A stretch of DNA of 21,581 nt from Bacillota bacterium (GCA_023488565.1 JAMDDZ010000098.1:1-21581), one strand, 5' to 3'. Positions 7,654 to 15,608 are shown, numbered from the stretch's first letter. Numbers and translations are program-made. The notes: generated from the sequence alone by a model not told the origin.

Positions 7654-8679
7654 CTATTGTCCACTGCGCAGTGATTCAACTAATCCGCGGCGTGCAGCCG
7701 AGATTTCTGGCAGTGTAGGGAATTCCCGAAGCTCAATCCCAAGCGCTGCGGTCACGTTGCCAAGGGTTAACGCTACGGTTTTTTGACGAACCCAAAGAGC
7801 CTGAGGACGGGTTTTGGTCTCCCGCATGGTGTGAATTAGCGTATGAGTGATGCGTTCGATAAAGTGGTCCTCTTCCAATAGAAAATTGAGAATCAATCCG
7901 GTCTTATTGTCGATCAACAAAAATGCTTGAGGCATTCGCGGGCGTGCTTTTGAGTCCCCGATGGTTATAGGTAAATAAAAGATATCAGCGGCCCATACGT
8001 CCATAGTTCTGGGAATCCGGCGGACCAAGTCTGCGAGACCGCTGTCAGGAACGGGTGCGGGTTTTGAGAGATACTCCCTTTTCGGCTCAGGCTCCCACAC
8101 ATTAGCCCAGACGTCACCATTGTCGGACGGACGTCGCACAAGGATGAAACCCGGTCGTTGAGTTAAAGCATCCGGGTTATTATGGAATTCCTCGCACACG
8201 GATTGGGCTTCTTTGAGGGCAAGGGTAAGAAATCGGGTTTGCTGCGGCGAAAGACTCATTGGCAGATATCCGGGCTCGTAAAAACGAAATTGCGGCCATG
8301 CCTTGCGACCTCGAAAGTTGAGTCCCAGTTTGCGGATGGTGCTAATGTCCGTGGAATCAAGGTACGCGCGATCTTCGAAGGATGCCATCATGGCATATTG
8401 GTGAGAGTAGGCATCGTCCATAGAGGCCCAGTCGTAAATATTTTCCTGGAAGGACGTGAGGCCAAAATACCCGCGCGGTCCGGGATATACCGCCAATGCG
8501 AGAACCTCTCCTAGTGCGCCGAGAATACTGCAGTAGCCGACGGTTTGAGTTTCCTGGTCATAGACACCAAAAATGTAATTATCGTTCATCCACTGCCAAG
8601 GCTTTAAGTCGAAAAACTTCTGTGCCTCGTGGTATAGAGACAGCCACTCATTTTCTGTGGGACCGGGACGATTTTTCAT
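7654..8679 (-). CDS. Hypothetical protein with DUF7309/DUF6930-like sequence
   Basis: A 341-residue soluble protein with no signal peptide or membrane segment. The N-terminal part has L-K-P-W-Q-W-M, then F-G-V-Y-D-Q-E-T and V-G-Y-C-S-I-L-G, which I recall as DUF7309-like. The C-terminal part (about 225-330) has D-I-F-Y-L-P, then P-Q-A-F-L-L-I-D and L-W-V-R-Q-K-T-V-A-L-T-L, recalling DUF6930. These names are from memory and no function is established. I chose the ATG at 8679 (M4 of the longest frame) because AAAAAGG at 8689-8695 sits at proper distance from it and abuts the upstream ATG at 8688. It is the first gene of a two-gene minus-strand unit with the GNAT gene. Confidence 0.75.
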   Translation of the reverse strand: MKNRPGPTENEWLSLYHEAQKFFDLKPWQWMNDNYIFGVYDQETQTVGYCSILGALGEVLALAVYPGPRGYFGLTSFQENIYDWASMDDAYSHQYAMMASFEDRAYLDSTDISTIRKLGLNFRGRKAWPQFRFYEPGYLPMSLSPQQTRFLTLALKEAQSVCEEFHNNPDALTQRPGFILVRRPSDNGDVWANVWEPEPKREYLSKPAPVPDSGLADLVRRIPRTMDVWAADIFYLPITIGDSKARPRMPQAFLLIDNKTGLILNFLLEEDHFIERITHTLIHTMRETKTRPQALWVRQKTVALTLGNVTAALGIELREFPTLPEISAARRGLVESLRSGQ

Positions 8680-8885
8680 GGGTTGCATCCTTTTTGCAGT
8701 CCACTGCTACAAAGGAACTCTTGCCAGCGGGCCGATTGTTTTCACCAGTGTATCGTGACGACCGTCAGAGCTCAAGTGTATTCGCTTCATGGGCAGAAAC
8801 CTGCAATGAGGCATTCGTTGCAACTGGCAGATTAAATATCCAAGATATCCTAATCAATAATTGTTCTTGAGGTTTTTGCACTCGA

Positions 8886-9212
8886 ATGTCATACGGATGT
8901 ATCAAGTTGTTTTGTGACGATTGGCTGGCGCGGTTCGAGCGTGTTTGCGAAAGGAACGAGGAACCTTTCCCCTATGCGGGAACGATCTATGCGTTTTATC
9001 CCTCGACGAGTCTCAGCAATTTGGTGGAGTCGCCGGAAATCATTGCGCGGTTACCTCACGTCACGCGCGTGTACCTGGTGCGTCACCGGTTAGACTTAAA
9101 GGCAGGTGTCATGGACGAGGTGCGATGTGCTGCGGCGTGTCTGAGGGCGCATCATCTCATTGCCCACGGCACGGGGCTTCAGAGGTTTCCGACATTTGCC
9201 ATTCAGTTTTGA
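8886..9212 (+). CDS. Hypothetical protein, 108 residues
   Basis: An open frame of 108 codons from ATG 8886 to TGA near 9212. The protein has several Cys and His (C-I-K-L-F-C-D-D early; A-A-C-L-R-A-H-H-L-I-A-H late) but no motif I recognise, no signal peptide and no membrane segment. The only ribosome-site candidate is TGAGG at 8868-8872, thirteen bases before the ATG, which is far. Residue composition looks protein-like (Y-A-G-T-I-Y-A-F-Y-P, R-V-Y-L-V-R-H-R-L-D-L). An overlapping frame continues to 9307, so a frameshifted longer gene is possible. It is divergent from the DUF-type gene and convergent with the penicillin-binding-protein gene. Confidence 0.5.
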   Translation: MSYGCIKLFCDDWLARFERVCERNEEPFPYAGTIYAFYPSTSLSNLVESPEIIARLPHVTRVYLVRHRLDLKAGVMDEVRCAAACLRAHHLIAHGTGLQRFPTFAIQF

Positions 9213-9309
9213 TACATCCCGGGCGAGGACATGAACTGGCGGCCTTGGCGGACATACGGGGCTTGCGCCCTAACTCCAAAATAGTCGCAGAAACGCCTGT
9301 ATCCTAGCT

Positions 9310-11394
9310 CTATGGGGTCAGCGACTTTAATATTTGTTGCAACAGATTTTTACCAGGGGTCGGGGCAGCGGGATTGGCGCTACCGGTCTTGCCGAGATAA
9401 CCACACCCGGGGCTAAACTTGGTGGGTTCGTGGCCGCGAATATAGACTTCTGTATACGTATTGCAGCAGCCATTGCTTAAGAGGCCCGTTTTCGTGCACA
9501 CCGAGCGGGTAACAATGCCGGGAGGTTTAGGAAAATTTTCTACCGGCTGATTGACTAGAGCCCATTTCATGAAATGAGCCCAAATCGGTCCAGCCCCCAA
9601 ATCCCCGGTCAAACCGAGCGGCGAATAATTGTCGTTGCCTACCCAGACTGCAGCGGCTAATTGGGGAGTGAACCCCACTAGCCAAGCGTCTCTTTGTTGG
9701 GAGGATGTGCCGGTTTTGGCAGCGGTTGGCCGTGAAATTATTGAATGAAGGTCATGGGCGGTTCCTCGGGGGTTTAAAAGTGGCGCATGAAACAAATTCC
9801 CCACCACGTAGGCCACTTGGGGTGTAATGACCCGGGTTAGGTGCGGGCTTTGAGAAAACACGGTTTTTCCTTGCGCATTAACCACCTTTAACACACAAAG
9901 GGGATGCACCCGGTATCCACCATTGGCAATGGGGGATACCCCACGCGCCATTTCATAAGTGGTTACCGAAGAAGAGCCGAGAGCCGTAGTCAAGTTGTCC
10001 GCCAAGGGGCTGGTGATGCCCATCACGTGTGCCATACTAATCATAGCTGGCGGACCGACGACATTCATCCATTTTACCGCACAGACATTGTCGGAAAGTG
10101 CAATCGCATATCGGATCGGCAAAGGACCATTAAAAACGTCACCATAATTGTGGGGCACATACCATTTCCCGTTTCCCGCCGGAAACCGTACCGGAGCCGA
10201 ATCTTGCACGGCCGATGTGGAATATCCGTCGTTGATAACTGTCGTATAAAGGAAATATTTCATGGCTGATCCAGGTTGTCTCAGAGCCTGCGTCGCGCGG
10301 TCAAAGGGGGAATTAGCATAGTTGTCTCCCCCGACAATAGCCTCAACGTAGCCGTTTTTAGGATCAATGGCTGTGAGACCCACCTCTGGTTCGTACACTC
10401 CGTTGACCTTGGAAATTGGCGGCATGTAATCCGCAACTGCACGCTGAGCAGCTTGCTGCATGGTCCAGTTCATGGTCGTGGTAATGGAATATCCCCCATC
10501 ATAAAGATGCTTGGCCACGGACGGATCGAGTTGAGCTAGTTGGTCGCTAAGAAATTTGGTGAAGTAAGGAGCACGATCACCGATGGGTGGGCCCCCTCCC
10601 AACGAGAGAGGGGTGTTAATGGCGGCAACTTCCTGAGCCGGGGTAATGTAGTGTAAAACCATCATTTGATGCAATACGAGGTTGCGCCGTGCAATTGCGG
10701 CGCCGGGGTGGGCATAGGGATCGTAATAAGTCGGGGCATTGACCAAACCGGCCAGTAAGGCTGCCTCTGGCAATGACAGGGTTGCTGCCCCATGACCGAA
10801 GTACACCTGACTGGCAGCTTGAATGCCATAGGCGCCTTGCCCAAAATATACGTCGTTAAGGTACATGCTGATGATTTGTCGTTTATCGAACATGGAGGAG
10901 AGTTTGACTGTAAAAAAGAGTTCTTTAAACTTGCGGGAAAAGGTCCGAACGTCGGATAAGTAGAGATTTTTCGCCAGTTGTTGGGTAATTGTACTGCCGC
11001 CTTGCAGTATTTGACGTGAAGAGATGTCGACGATGGCTGCTCGCAAAATTCCTACCGGGTCAATGGCCGGCTCCACCCAGTAGGTGTTGTCTTCAATAGC
11101 CACCAAGGCATTTTGCATCACTGCAGGCATCTGGCTATAGGGGATTGGCATACGGTTTTCGGTGCCATAAAGCACACTAACCAATCGACCTTTTTGATCA
11201 TAAATCGACGTATCGGCGGGCAAATTGGGTGTGGGCAAGGCTAACCAGGCGACGGGCAGTAATATGGCGGTGGCACCGGCAACTAACACTGGTAAACTGA
11301 TAATTGCTGCGGTATTGCGGATTTTTTTTGCGATCCGGGCACGATATTGGGCTACTCGGGACGTTTTTTGGTGACGCGATTTCCGGGTTTCCAT
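9310..11394 (-). CDS. Class A penicillin-binding protein (transglycosylase/transpeptidase)
   Basis: A 694-residue bifunctional peptidoglycan synthase. A basic N-terminus leads to one membrane anchor (about 30-53). The GT51 domain has E101-D (motif I, otherwise diverged: E-D-N-T-Y-W-V-E-P-A), G-G-S-T-I-T-Q-Q-L-A-K-N (132-143), R-K-F-K-E158, Y-L-N (178-180) and R-R-x-x-V-L. The transpeptidase has S376-A-M-K379, S434-D-N436 and K560-T-G562. It polymerises lipid II and cross-links stem peptides outside the membrane. I chose the ATG at 11394 because GGAGGT (11401-11406) lies six bases before it; the longer frame from 11418 would place that site inside the gene. It is transcribed alone, divergent from the polyamine genes. 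Confidence 0.95.
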   Translation of the reverse strand: METRKSRHQKTSRVAQYRARIAKKIRNTAAIISLPVLVAGATAILLPVAWLALPTPNLPADTSIYDQKGRLVSVLYGTENRMPIPYSQMPAVMQNALVAIEDNTYWVEPAIDPVGILRAAIVDISSRQILQGGSTITQQLAKNLYLSDVRTFSRKFKELFFTVKLSSMFDKRQIISMYLNDVYFGQGAYGIQAASQVYFGHGAATLSLPEAALLAGLVNAPTYYDPYAHPGAAIARRNLVLHQMMVLHYITPAQEVAAINTPLSLGGGPPIGDRAPYFTKFLSDQLAQLDPSVAKHLYDGGYSITTTMNWTMQQAAQRAVADYMPPISKVNGVYEPEVGLTAIDPKNGYVEAIVGGDNYANSPFDRATQALRQPGSAMKYFLYTTVINDGYSTSAVQDSAPVRFPAGNGKWYVPHNYGDVFNGPLPIRYAIALSDNVCAVKWMNVVGPPAMISMAHVMGITSPLADNLTTALGSSSVTTYEMARGVSPIANGGYRVHPLCVLKVVNAQGKTVFSQSPHLTRVITPQVAYVVGNLFHAPLLNPRGTAHDLHSIISRPTAAKTGTSSQQRDAWLVGFTPQLAAAVWVGNDNYSPLGLTGDLGAGPIWAHFMKWALVNQPVENFPKPPGIVTRSVCTKTGLLSNGCCNTYTEVYIRGHEPTKFSPGCGYLGKTGSANPAAPTPGKNLLQQILKSLTP

Positions 11395-11532
11395 AAGAAT
11401 ACCTCCACTAGGTTGCATGATCTCTGGTTCTTTATGTTTGGAGGTAGTATGGCCAAATTGCGTCAGTCCATTGCAATGAAGGAATTTTTCTCTAAAATTA
11501 GTAGGTTGCGGGTATGCTACGGAAACGAAACG

Positions 11533-11560
11533 TTGTATCCTAACATGCGTCTGCTATAAT
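11533..11560 (+). promoter_or_regulatory. Promoter of polyamine operon
   Basis: An extended -10, TGC-TATAAT (11552-11560), is preceded at 16 bases by a weak -35 TTGTAT (11533-11538). Transcription would start about 40 bases before the GTG of the arginine decarboxylase gene and could drive the whole downstream run. Confidence 0.6.
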
Positions 11561-11605
11561 TTGCGAAGAATTTTGGCTGAACCATCAAGAGGAGGAACAG
11601 GCATC

Positions 11606-12067
11606 GTGTTGGAGACCCCGAAAAAGTTTACCGTGCTGGCGGGGGCGGCCGAAGGACCGACAAGGCTCAATGCTTTTGATAACGCCCTGTTGGCGTCCGG
11701 CATCGGCAACGTCAATTTACTGCGGGTGAGTTCCATCTTGCCCCCGTACGCGAAAGAAATGGACAAGTTGGAGATCATTCCGGGACAGTTGATGCCGACT
11801 GCCTATGGCACAATTACGTCAGAAACTCCCGGGGAGATGATTGCGGCCGCGGTGGCCATTGCCATCGGAGACCCCTCGCAATATGGGGTGATTATGGAAT
11901 TCTCGGGTCGATGTTCTAAGGCCGAAGCGGAAGAACAGGTGGCGTTAATGGCTAGAGCCGCGTTCGAGGCACGGGAGCGGGAACTCCAAAGAATAGTGAT
12001 TCGTGCTGTGGAACATCGCGTAGAGGTCATTGGGTGCGCATTTGCTGCAGTGGCCCTCTGGTATTAG
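11606..12067 (+). CDS. pdaD: Pyruvoyl-dependent arginine decarboxylase
   Basis: A 153-residue proenzyme of normal family length. The self-cleavage site is visible as V-S-S-I-L-P-P, with cleavage expected between S42 and S43; S43 becomes the pyruvoyl cofactor, as in Methanocaldococcus jannaschii PvlArgDC. The G-I-G-N-V-N stretch before it and M-E-F-S-G later (conserved Glu) fit the family. It decarboxylates arginine to agmatine in the cytoplasm, the first step of agmatine-route polyamine synthesis. GTG 11606 is chosen because AGGAGG (11590-11595) lies ten bases upstream; the longer frame from 11561 starts right at the promoter. Agmatinase and spermidine synthase lie downstream, beyond an IS element. 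Confidence 0.92.
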   Translation: MLETPKKFTVLAGAAEGPTRLNAFDNALLASGIGNVNLLRVSSILPPYAKEMDKLEIIPGQLMPTAYGTITSETPGEMIAAAVAIAIGDPSQYGVIMEFSGRCSKAEAEEQVALMARAAFEARERELQRIVIRAVEHRVEVIGCAFAAVALWY

Positions 12068-12073
12068 GAGGAG
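12066..12073 (+). promoter_or_regulatory. Orphan ribosome binding site at IS insertion point
   Basis: AGGAGGAG overlaps the TAG stop of the arginine decarboxylase gene but no start codon with a matching frame follows at normal distance. In an intact operon such a site would serve the next gene, most likely speE. It suggests that the IS element entered just behind it. This is inferred from position. Confidence 0.45.
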
Positions 12074-12083
12074 CCTTACAGCG

Positions 12084-12112
12084 TTGACTAACATTGGTAA
12101 ATGTGTAATAAT
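12084..12112 (+). promoter_or_regulatory. tnpA promoter with nearly leaderless start
   Basis: TTGACT (12084-12089) and AATAAT (12107-12112) are 17 bases apart. ACATT/AATGT hairpin arms (12091-12104) sit between them. The expected start of transcription is at or just before the tnpA ATG at 12119, which has no ribosome site, so the message may be leaderless. Confidence 0.45.
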
Positions 12113-12118
12113 GTATGT

Positions 12119-12730
12119 ATGGCACATACCTATTCACCTAAACAATTTGGCCAACTCATCGGCAAATCGGTCGCTACGTTGCAGCGATGGGACCGTGAGG
12201 GGATTTTGACGGCCCATCGTTCCCCAACGAATCGACGGTATTACACGCATGACCAGTATCTGGCGTACATCGGGGTGGTCGCCAAGCCTGAAGGGCGGGT
12301 GGTGCTGTATGTACGGGTGTCTACCCGTAATCAACGTTCCGATTTACTCAACCAAATCGCTGCGTTAGAGCAGTATTGTCAGCAACATGGGATTATCCCC
12401 AGTGACACGATTCAGGACATCGGGAGCGGCTTGAACTATCACCGAAAGGGCTTCAATCACCTCTTTGAAGACATCGAAGTCGGCAAAGTGCGTCAACTGA
12501 TTGTGGCCCACAAAGACCGTCTGGTTCGGTTTGGGTTCGAATGGTTCGCCGAGTTTTGTGCCCGACATGGAACCGAACTCATTGTGATGAACCAAGAAAC
12601 GCTATCGCCGGAGCAAGAGATGGTCAACGATTTGCTGTCGATTGTCCACGTTTTCAGCACTCGCCTGTATGGCTTGCGATCCTACCGAAAGGAATTGAAA
12701 CATGCTCTTCGCGAAAAGGATCCGGATTAA
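12119..12730 (+). CDS. tnpA: IS607 transposase TnpA (serine recombinase)
   Basis: A 203-residue protein. Residues 1-55 form a MerR-like DNA-binding domain: F-G-Q-L-I-G, then T-L-Q-R-W-D-R-E-G, then R-S-P-T-N-R-R-Y-Y. The resolvase-type catalytic domain starts at about 60 with V-L-Y-V-R-V-S-T, where S68 is the nucleophile, followed by Q-R-S-D-L and K-D-R-L-V-R-F-G-F-E-W-F. It cuts and rejoins DNA for transposition of the element. ATG 12119 gives the usual family N-terminus; an upstream in-frame ATG at 12101 is less likely, lying within the promoter. The stop overlaps tnpB by 29 bases. Confidence 0.93.
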   Translation: MAHTYSPKQFGQLIGKSVATLQRWDREGILTAHRSPTNRRYYTHDQYLAYIGVVAKPEGRVVLYVRVSTRNQRSDLLNQIAALEQYCQQHGIIPSDTIQDIGSGLNYHRKGFNHLFEDIEVGKVRQLIVAHKDRLVRFGFEWFAEFCARHGTELIVMNQETLSPEQEMVNDLLSIVHVFSTRLYGLRSYRKELKHALREKDPD

Positions 12731-13877
12731 CGTCTTGCGTCAAGACGGGGACACACTGGAGTTCACGCAATCCACATGCCGGACGTTCGATAACTGGCAT
12801 CTGAGCCCACTGAAAGCCGGGGCCAAGAGGTCGCTGTATGACGCGAAGAAGATGCTTCCACAGAGTCGCCGAGTCGATCACAAGATTAATGCCGTTTACG
12901 GCAAGTTACTGCAAGAGGTTTCTTTTCGGTTCGATGAGGCCAGGCAAGCCTTCTTTCGGCTCGCGAAAGCGGAAGAAACACCGGGATTCTCGCTGTGTCG
13001 TCCCCGGTACCCATTCTTTACGCTTAAATATCCGGGGATGGACATCCGCGTCGAAGGGAAAACCCTCACCTTGCCTACGGGCGGGAAAGGAAAATCCAAA
13101 ACATTTTCCGATGTGCAGGATCAACTGACCGAAGATCCTCCCGCACAGTTTCGTGAAGTGAGCATCACCAAGGACGCGGTAGGGCATTATTACGCGACCT
13201 GTCTCCAAGACGTTTTGGATCCTCTTCTGGAAGCGGATGATGGCAGTGCCATCCCCTATGACTTGGGCATTAAAACCCTCGCCACGGGTTACAGCACCGC
13301 CGGACGTTTTGTGCATATCGGGCGCTTTACTACATACCGCTGGGACAACAAGCAATTGGATCATGTTCGATCTTTACGGAGTCGGTGTAAGAAAGGGTCT
13401 CGGCGCTATCGTTATCTGACCCAGGTCTACCACCGCGTTTCAGACCAGAAACGTCGTAAGCAACGCGACTGCTTGCACAAAGCTTCGGCTTTCGTGACAC
13501 GACAGGCTGAAAGCGCTATCGTGTTCGGCGATCTGTCCCCACAACAGATGGTGCAGAACGCGCGGAAGTCTCATAAACGAACCAAAGGGCTGCGCCGGAG
13601 TGTGCAAAATGAATGGGGCCTTTGCTACAAAGCGCACCGTCACGGCAAAAAGGGTTACATCCTCAGGGAGCGATACACCCCAAAAAAGTGTTCGGGGTGT
13701 GGCTCTCGTCAAGAGATGCCGTTGTGGAAGCGGACGTATCAGTGTTCGCAATGTGGTCTTGTGATGGATCGCGACGAAAACGCAGCCCGCAACATTCTGG
13801 TCCGGTTCCTGGAACGGCTAGGGCCATATCCTGCTATCCGGCGGGACGATGTGCTGAGTGCAAACTCAGAAATTTGA
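12702..13877 (+). CDS. tnpB: TnpB RNA-guided nuclease with rearranged RuvC-II site
   Basis: A 391-residue TnpB of full length. RuvC-I is P-Y-D187-L-G-I. At RuvC-II, where the family has I-V-x-E-D-L, this protein reads I-V-F-G276-D-L, so the usual Glu is missing. The zinc ribbon is C330/C333 and C348/C351. RuvC-III is D-R-D358-E-N-A-A-R-N. E323, in L-R-E-R-Y-T just before the zinc ribbon, lies 47 residues after G276 and could replace the lost Glu, as described for some TnpB and Fanzor proteins. TnpB uses an omega RNA from the element's right end to cut matching DNA. ATG 12702 overlaps tnpA; AAAGG is just upstream. Confidence 0.93.
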   Translation: MLFAKRIRINVLRQDGDTLEFTQSTCRTFDNWHLSPLKAGAKRSLYDAKKMLPQSRRVDHKINAVYGKLLQEVSFRFDEARQAFFRLAKAEETPGFSLCRPRYPFFTLKYPGMDIRVEGKTLTLPTGGKGKSKTFSDVQDQLTEDPPAQFREVSITKDAVGHYYATCLQDVLDPLLEADDGSAIPYDLGIKTLATGYSTAGRFVHIGRFTTYRWDNKQLDHVRSLRSRCKKGSRRYRYLTQVYHRVSDQKRRKQRDCLHKASAFVTRQAESAIVFGDLSPQQMVQNARKSHKRTKGLRRSVQNEWGLCYKAHRHGKKGYILRERYTPKKCSGCGSRQEMPLWKRTYQCSQCGLVMDRDENAARNILVRFLERLGPYPAIRRDDVLSANSEI

Positions 13878-13890
13878 ACCTGTTTGCGCA
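13850..13890 (+). ncRNA. Possible 3' part of omega RNA at IS right end
   Basis: CTGAGT-GCAA-ACTCAG (13854-13869) is a perfect six-base hairpin with a GNRA-type loop, overlapping the tnpB stop. GCAAAC, spanning the loop and 3' arm (13860-13865), can also pair with GTTTGC (13882-13887), which would be a pseudoknot or alternative fold. Omega RNAs of TnpB elements come from this place, covering the tnpB 3' end and running into the flank as guide. The structure is seen; its assignment and limits are inferred, and only the 3' part is marked. Confidence 0.4.
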
Positions 13891-13923
13891 TGTGTCGAAA
13901 GGCAGGAAGGGAGAATATTCGGA

Positions 13924-14745
13924 ATGCACATTTGGTTTACGGAGAATCAAACCGAAGACGTTAGCTTGGGGTTGCGGGTGCAGTCGGTGCTTTGGCACGA
14001 GAACACCGCATATCAAGAATTAGCGGTATTGGACACGGCGGCTTACGGACGCATGTTGACACTTGACGGAGCGGTGCAAACTACCATTGCTGACGAGTTT
14101 GTCTATCACGAAATGATTACCCATGTGCCGCTATCGCTTCATCTTAATCCCAAAAAAGTTGCCGTCATAGGCGGAGGCGATGGCGGATCGATTCGCGAGA
14201 TTCTAAAGCACCCGTCTGTGGAAGAAGCCCACTTGATTGAGATTGACGACAAAGTTGTAGCGGCTGCTAAGCGGTTTTTTCCCGAGATTTCCGTGAGCCT
14301 AGATCACGACAAAGCTTTTGTGCATTACACCGACGGAATAGCCTGGGTCAAAGAAGCCTCAAACTATGATGTTATCATAGTGGATTCAACAGATCCGGTG
14401 GGGCCGGCCGAAGGCCTCTTTAAGCCCGAATTTTACCAAAGCATCTTTAATGCTTTGGGGGAACATGGGATCATGGTGGCACAATCCGAATCGCCTTTTC
14501 TTCATCCCCATTTAGTGCAACGCGTATTTCATGGGGTGCGCTCTGCGTTTCCCACAACGCGGCTCTATCTTGCTTCCGTTCCTACCTATCCAAGTGGACT
14601 CTGGAGCTTTACGATGGGGGTTAAAGGAGAAATGGCCACCCAAGTACGCCCGGAGTTGTTCGACATGATCACTCGGTATTGGACCCCAAAATTACAACAG
14701 AGCTGTTTTATCCTGCCCCGATTCATTGAAGATCTGGTGCGCTGA
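13924..14745 (+). CDS. speE: Spermidine synthase (polyamine aminopropyltransferase)
   Basis: A 273-residue enzyme of normal bacterial length. It has an N-terminal beta domain (about 1-55), then the Rossmann core with G-G-G-D-G-G (83-88) binding decarboxylated AdoMet, E-I-D-D (106-109) and the catalytic loop V-D154-S-T-D157-P-V-G-P-A. It transfers an aminopropyl group to putrescine to give spermidine. ATG 13924 matches the family N-terminus (M-H-I-W-F-T-E); GGGAG at 13909-13913 lies ten bases before. The frame stays open back to 13858 within the IS, but those codons are probably not native. The stop overlaps the agmatinase ATG by one base (TGATG). AdoMet decarboxylase, needed for the donor, is not in the window. 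Confidence 0.95.
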   Translation: MHIWFTENQTEDVSLGLRVQSVLWHENTAYQELAVLDTAAYGRMLTLDGAVQTTIADEFVYHEMITHVPLSLHLNPKKVAVIGGGDGGSIREILKHPSVEEAHLIEIDDKVVAAAKRFFPEISVSLDHDKAFVHYTDGIAWVKEASNYDVIIVDSTDPVGPAEGLFKPEFYQSIFNALGEHGIMVAQSESPFLHPHLVQRVFHGVRSAFPTTRLYLASVPTYPSGLWSFTMGVKGEMATQVRPELFDMITRYWTPKLQQSCFILPRFIEDLVR

Positions 14746-15608
14746 TGGCGATCGGATTTTATCGGACGGATCGTTTTTTGGGAATGGATAGCCCATGGCA
14801 CGAGGCCGACTGGATATATTTTGGAATTCCCATGGATTTCACTGCCTCATTTCAACCGGGTTCCCGGTTTGGACCAGTTCGTGTCCGGGAAAGTTCTTAT
14901 GCCATCGAAACATATTCATGGAGCCAGCAGCGGGATTTAGCCCAAATTGCCGTGCATGATGCAGGGGACCTGGAATTGCCTTTCGGCAATGTTCCCAAAA
15001 GTTTAGAACAGATTAAAAGAGCGGCTGACGAGATCTTAGCTCAGGGAAAAAGATTTTTCGGCCTCGGCGGCGAGCATCTGGTTACACTGCCCTTGGTGGA
15101 AGCAGTGCTAAAGCAATATCCGGATCTGGTCGTCGTTCACTGGGATGCTCATGCGGATTTACGCGACGAGTATCTGGGCGAGAGGTTTTCTCATGCCACA
15201 GTGCTGAGGAGGGTGGCAGAAAAATTGTCTCCTGGTCATTTATACCAATTTGGAATTCGCTCGGGAACGGCGCAAGAAGCCGAATTTGCTGAGCAACATA
15301 CCCGATTGTATCCGGAAAAAGTATGGGAACCGCTCAGCGCCGTGCTGAGCGAGTTGCGGGGACGCCCTGTCTATGTCACCATAGACATTGATGTAATTGA
15401 CCCGGCATTTATGCCGGGCACTGGAACCCCAGAACCTGGCGGCATCACTTCGCAAGAAGCCCTGGCTGCGCTCCGCTTGTTGGCACAGCTAAATGTGGTG
15501 AGTATGGATCTAGTCGAGGCAATGCCTCAAGCGGATCTTTCCCAACGATCAGGAGTGTTGGCTGCGAAAATGGTTCGGGAGGCGTTGTTAGCCGCAGGGA
15601 TTCCCTAG
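14745..15608 (+). CDS. speB: Agmatinase
   Basis: A 287-residue member of the arginase/agmatinase family. The manganese ligands are all visible: G-G-E-H111, W-D134-A-H136-A-D138 and D214-I-D216-V-I-D-P. G-I-P-M-D early and G-T-G-T-P-E-P-G-G after the last motif are typical of agmatinase. It hydrolyses agmatine to putrescine and urea in the cytoplasm, linking the arginine decarboxylase upstream to spermidine synthase. Translation is probably coupled to speE through the TGATG overlap. The context makes agmatinase much more likely than arginase or formiminoglutamase. Confidence 0.94.
   Translation: MAIGFYRTDRFLGMDSPWHEADWIYFGIPMDFTASFQPGSRFGPVRVRESSYAIETYSWSQQRDLAQIAVHDAGDLELPFGNVPKSLEQIKRAADEILAQGKRFFGLGGEHLVTLPLVEAVLKQYPDLVVVHWDAHADLRDEYLGERFSHATVLRRVAEKLSPGHLYQFGIRSGTAQEAEFAEQHTRLYPEKVWEPLSAVLSELRGRPVYVTIDIDVIDPAFMPGTGTPEPGGITSQEALAALRLLAQLNVVSMDLVEAMPQADLSQRSGVLAAKMVREALLAAGIP

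Larger units (their letters stand above)
12078..13905 (+). mobile_element. IS607-family insertion sequence (approximate ends)
   Basis: A two-gene element with overlapping tnpA (serine recombinase with N-terminal MerR-like HTH) and tnpB, the defining layout of IS607. It lies between pdaD and speE in the same direction. IS607 elements have no inverted repeats and make no target duplication, so the ends cannot be fixed here: the left end is between 12074 and 12118, the right end between 13878 and 13923. Both genes are full length, so the copy looks recent and possibly mobile. Confidence 0.85.

Noticed and set aside
8921..9307. 128-codon plus-strand frame overlapping the 108-codon hypothetical gene
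   Set aside because: No ribosome site and a shadow-like N-terminal half; kept only as a hint of a frameshift in the C-terminal part.
11395..11418. Longer start for the penicillin-binding protein
   Set aside because: The eight extra codons encode the ribosome site of the inner ATG.
11561..11605. Upstream ATG for the arginine decarboxylase
   Set aside because: It begins right after the -10 element and includes the AGGAGG of GTG 11606.
12702..13877. Reading TnpB as a nuclease-dead repressor (TldR-like)
   Set aside because: Two of three RuvC acids and the zinc ribbon are intact, a plausible substitute Glu exists, and it is still paired with an intact tnpA.
13858..13923. Longer start for speE running into tnpB
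   Set aside because: The extra 22 residues come from the IS end and do not resemble spermidine synthases.
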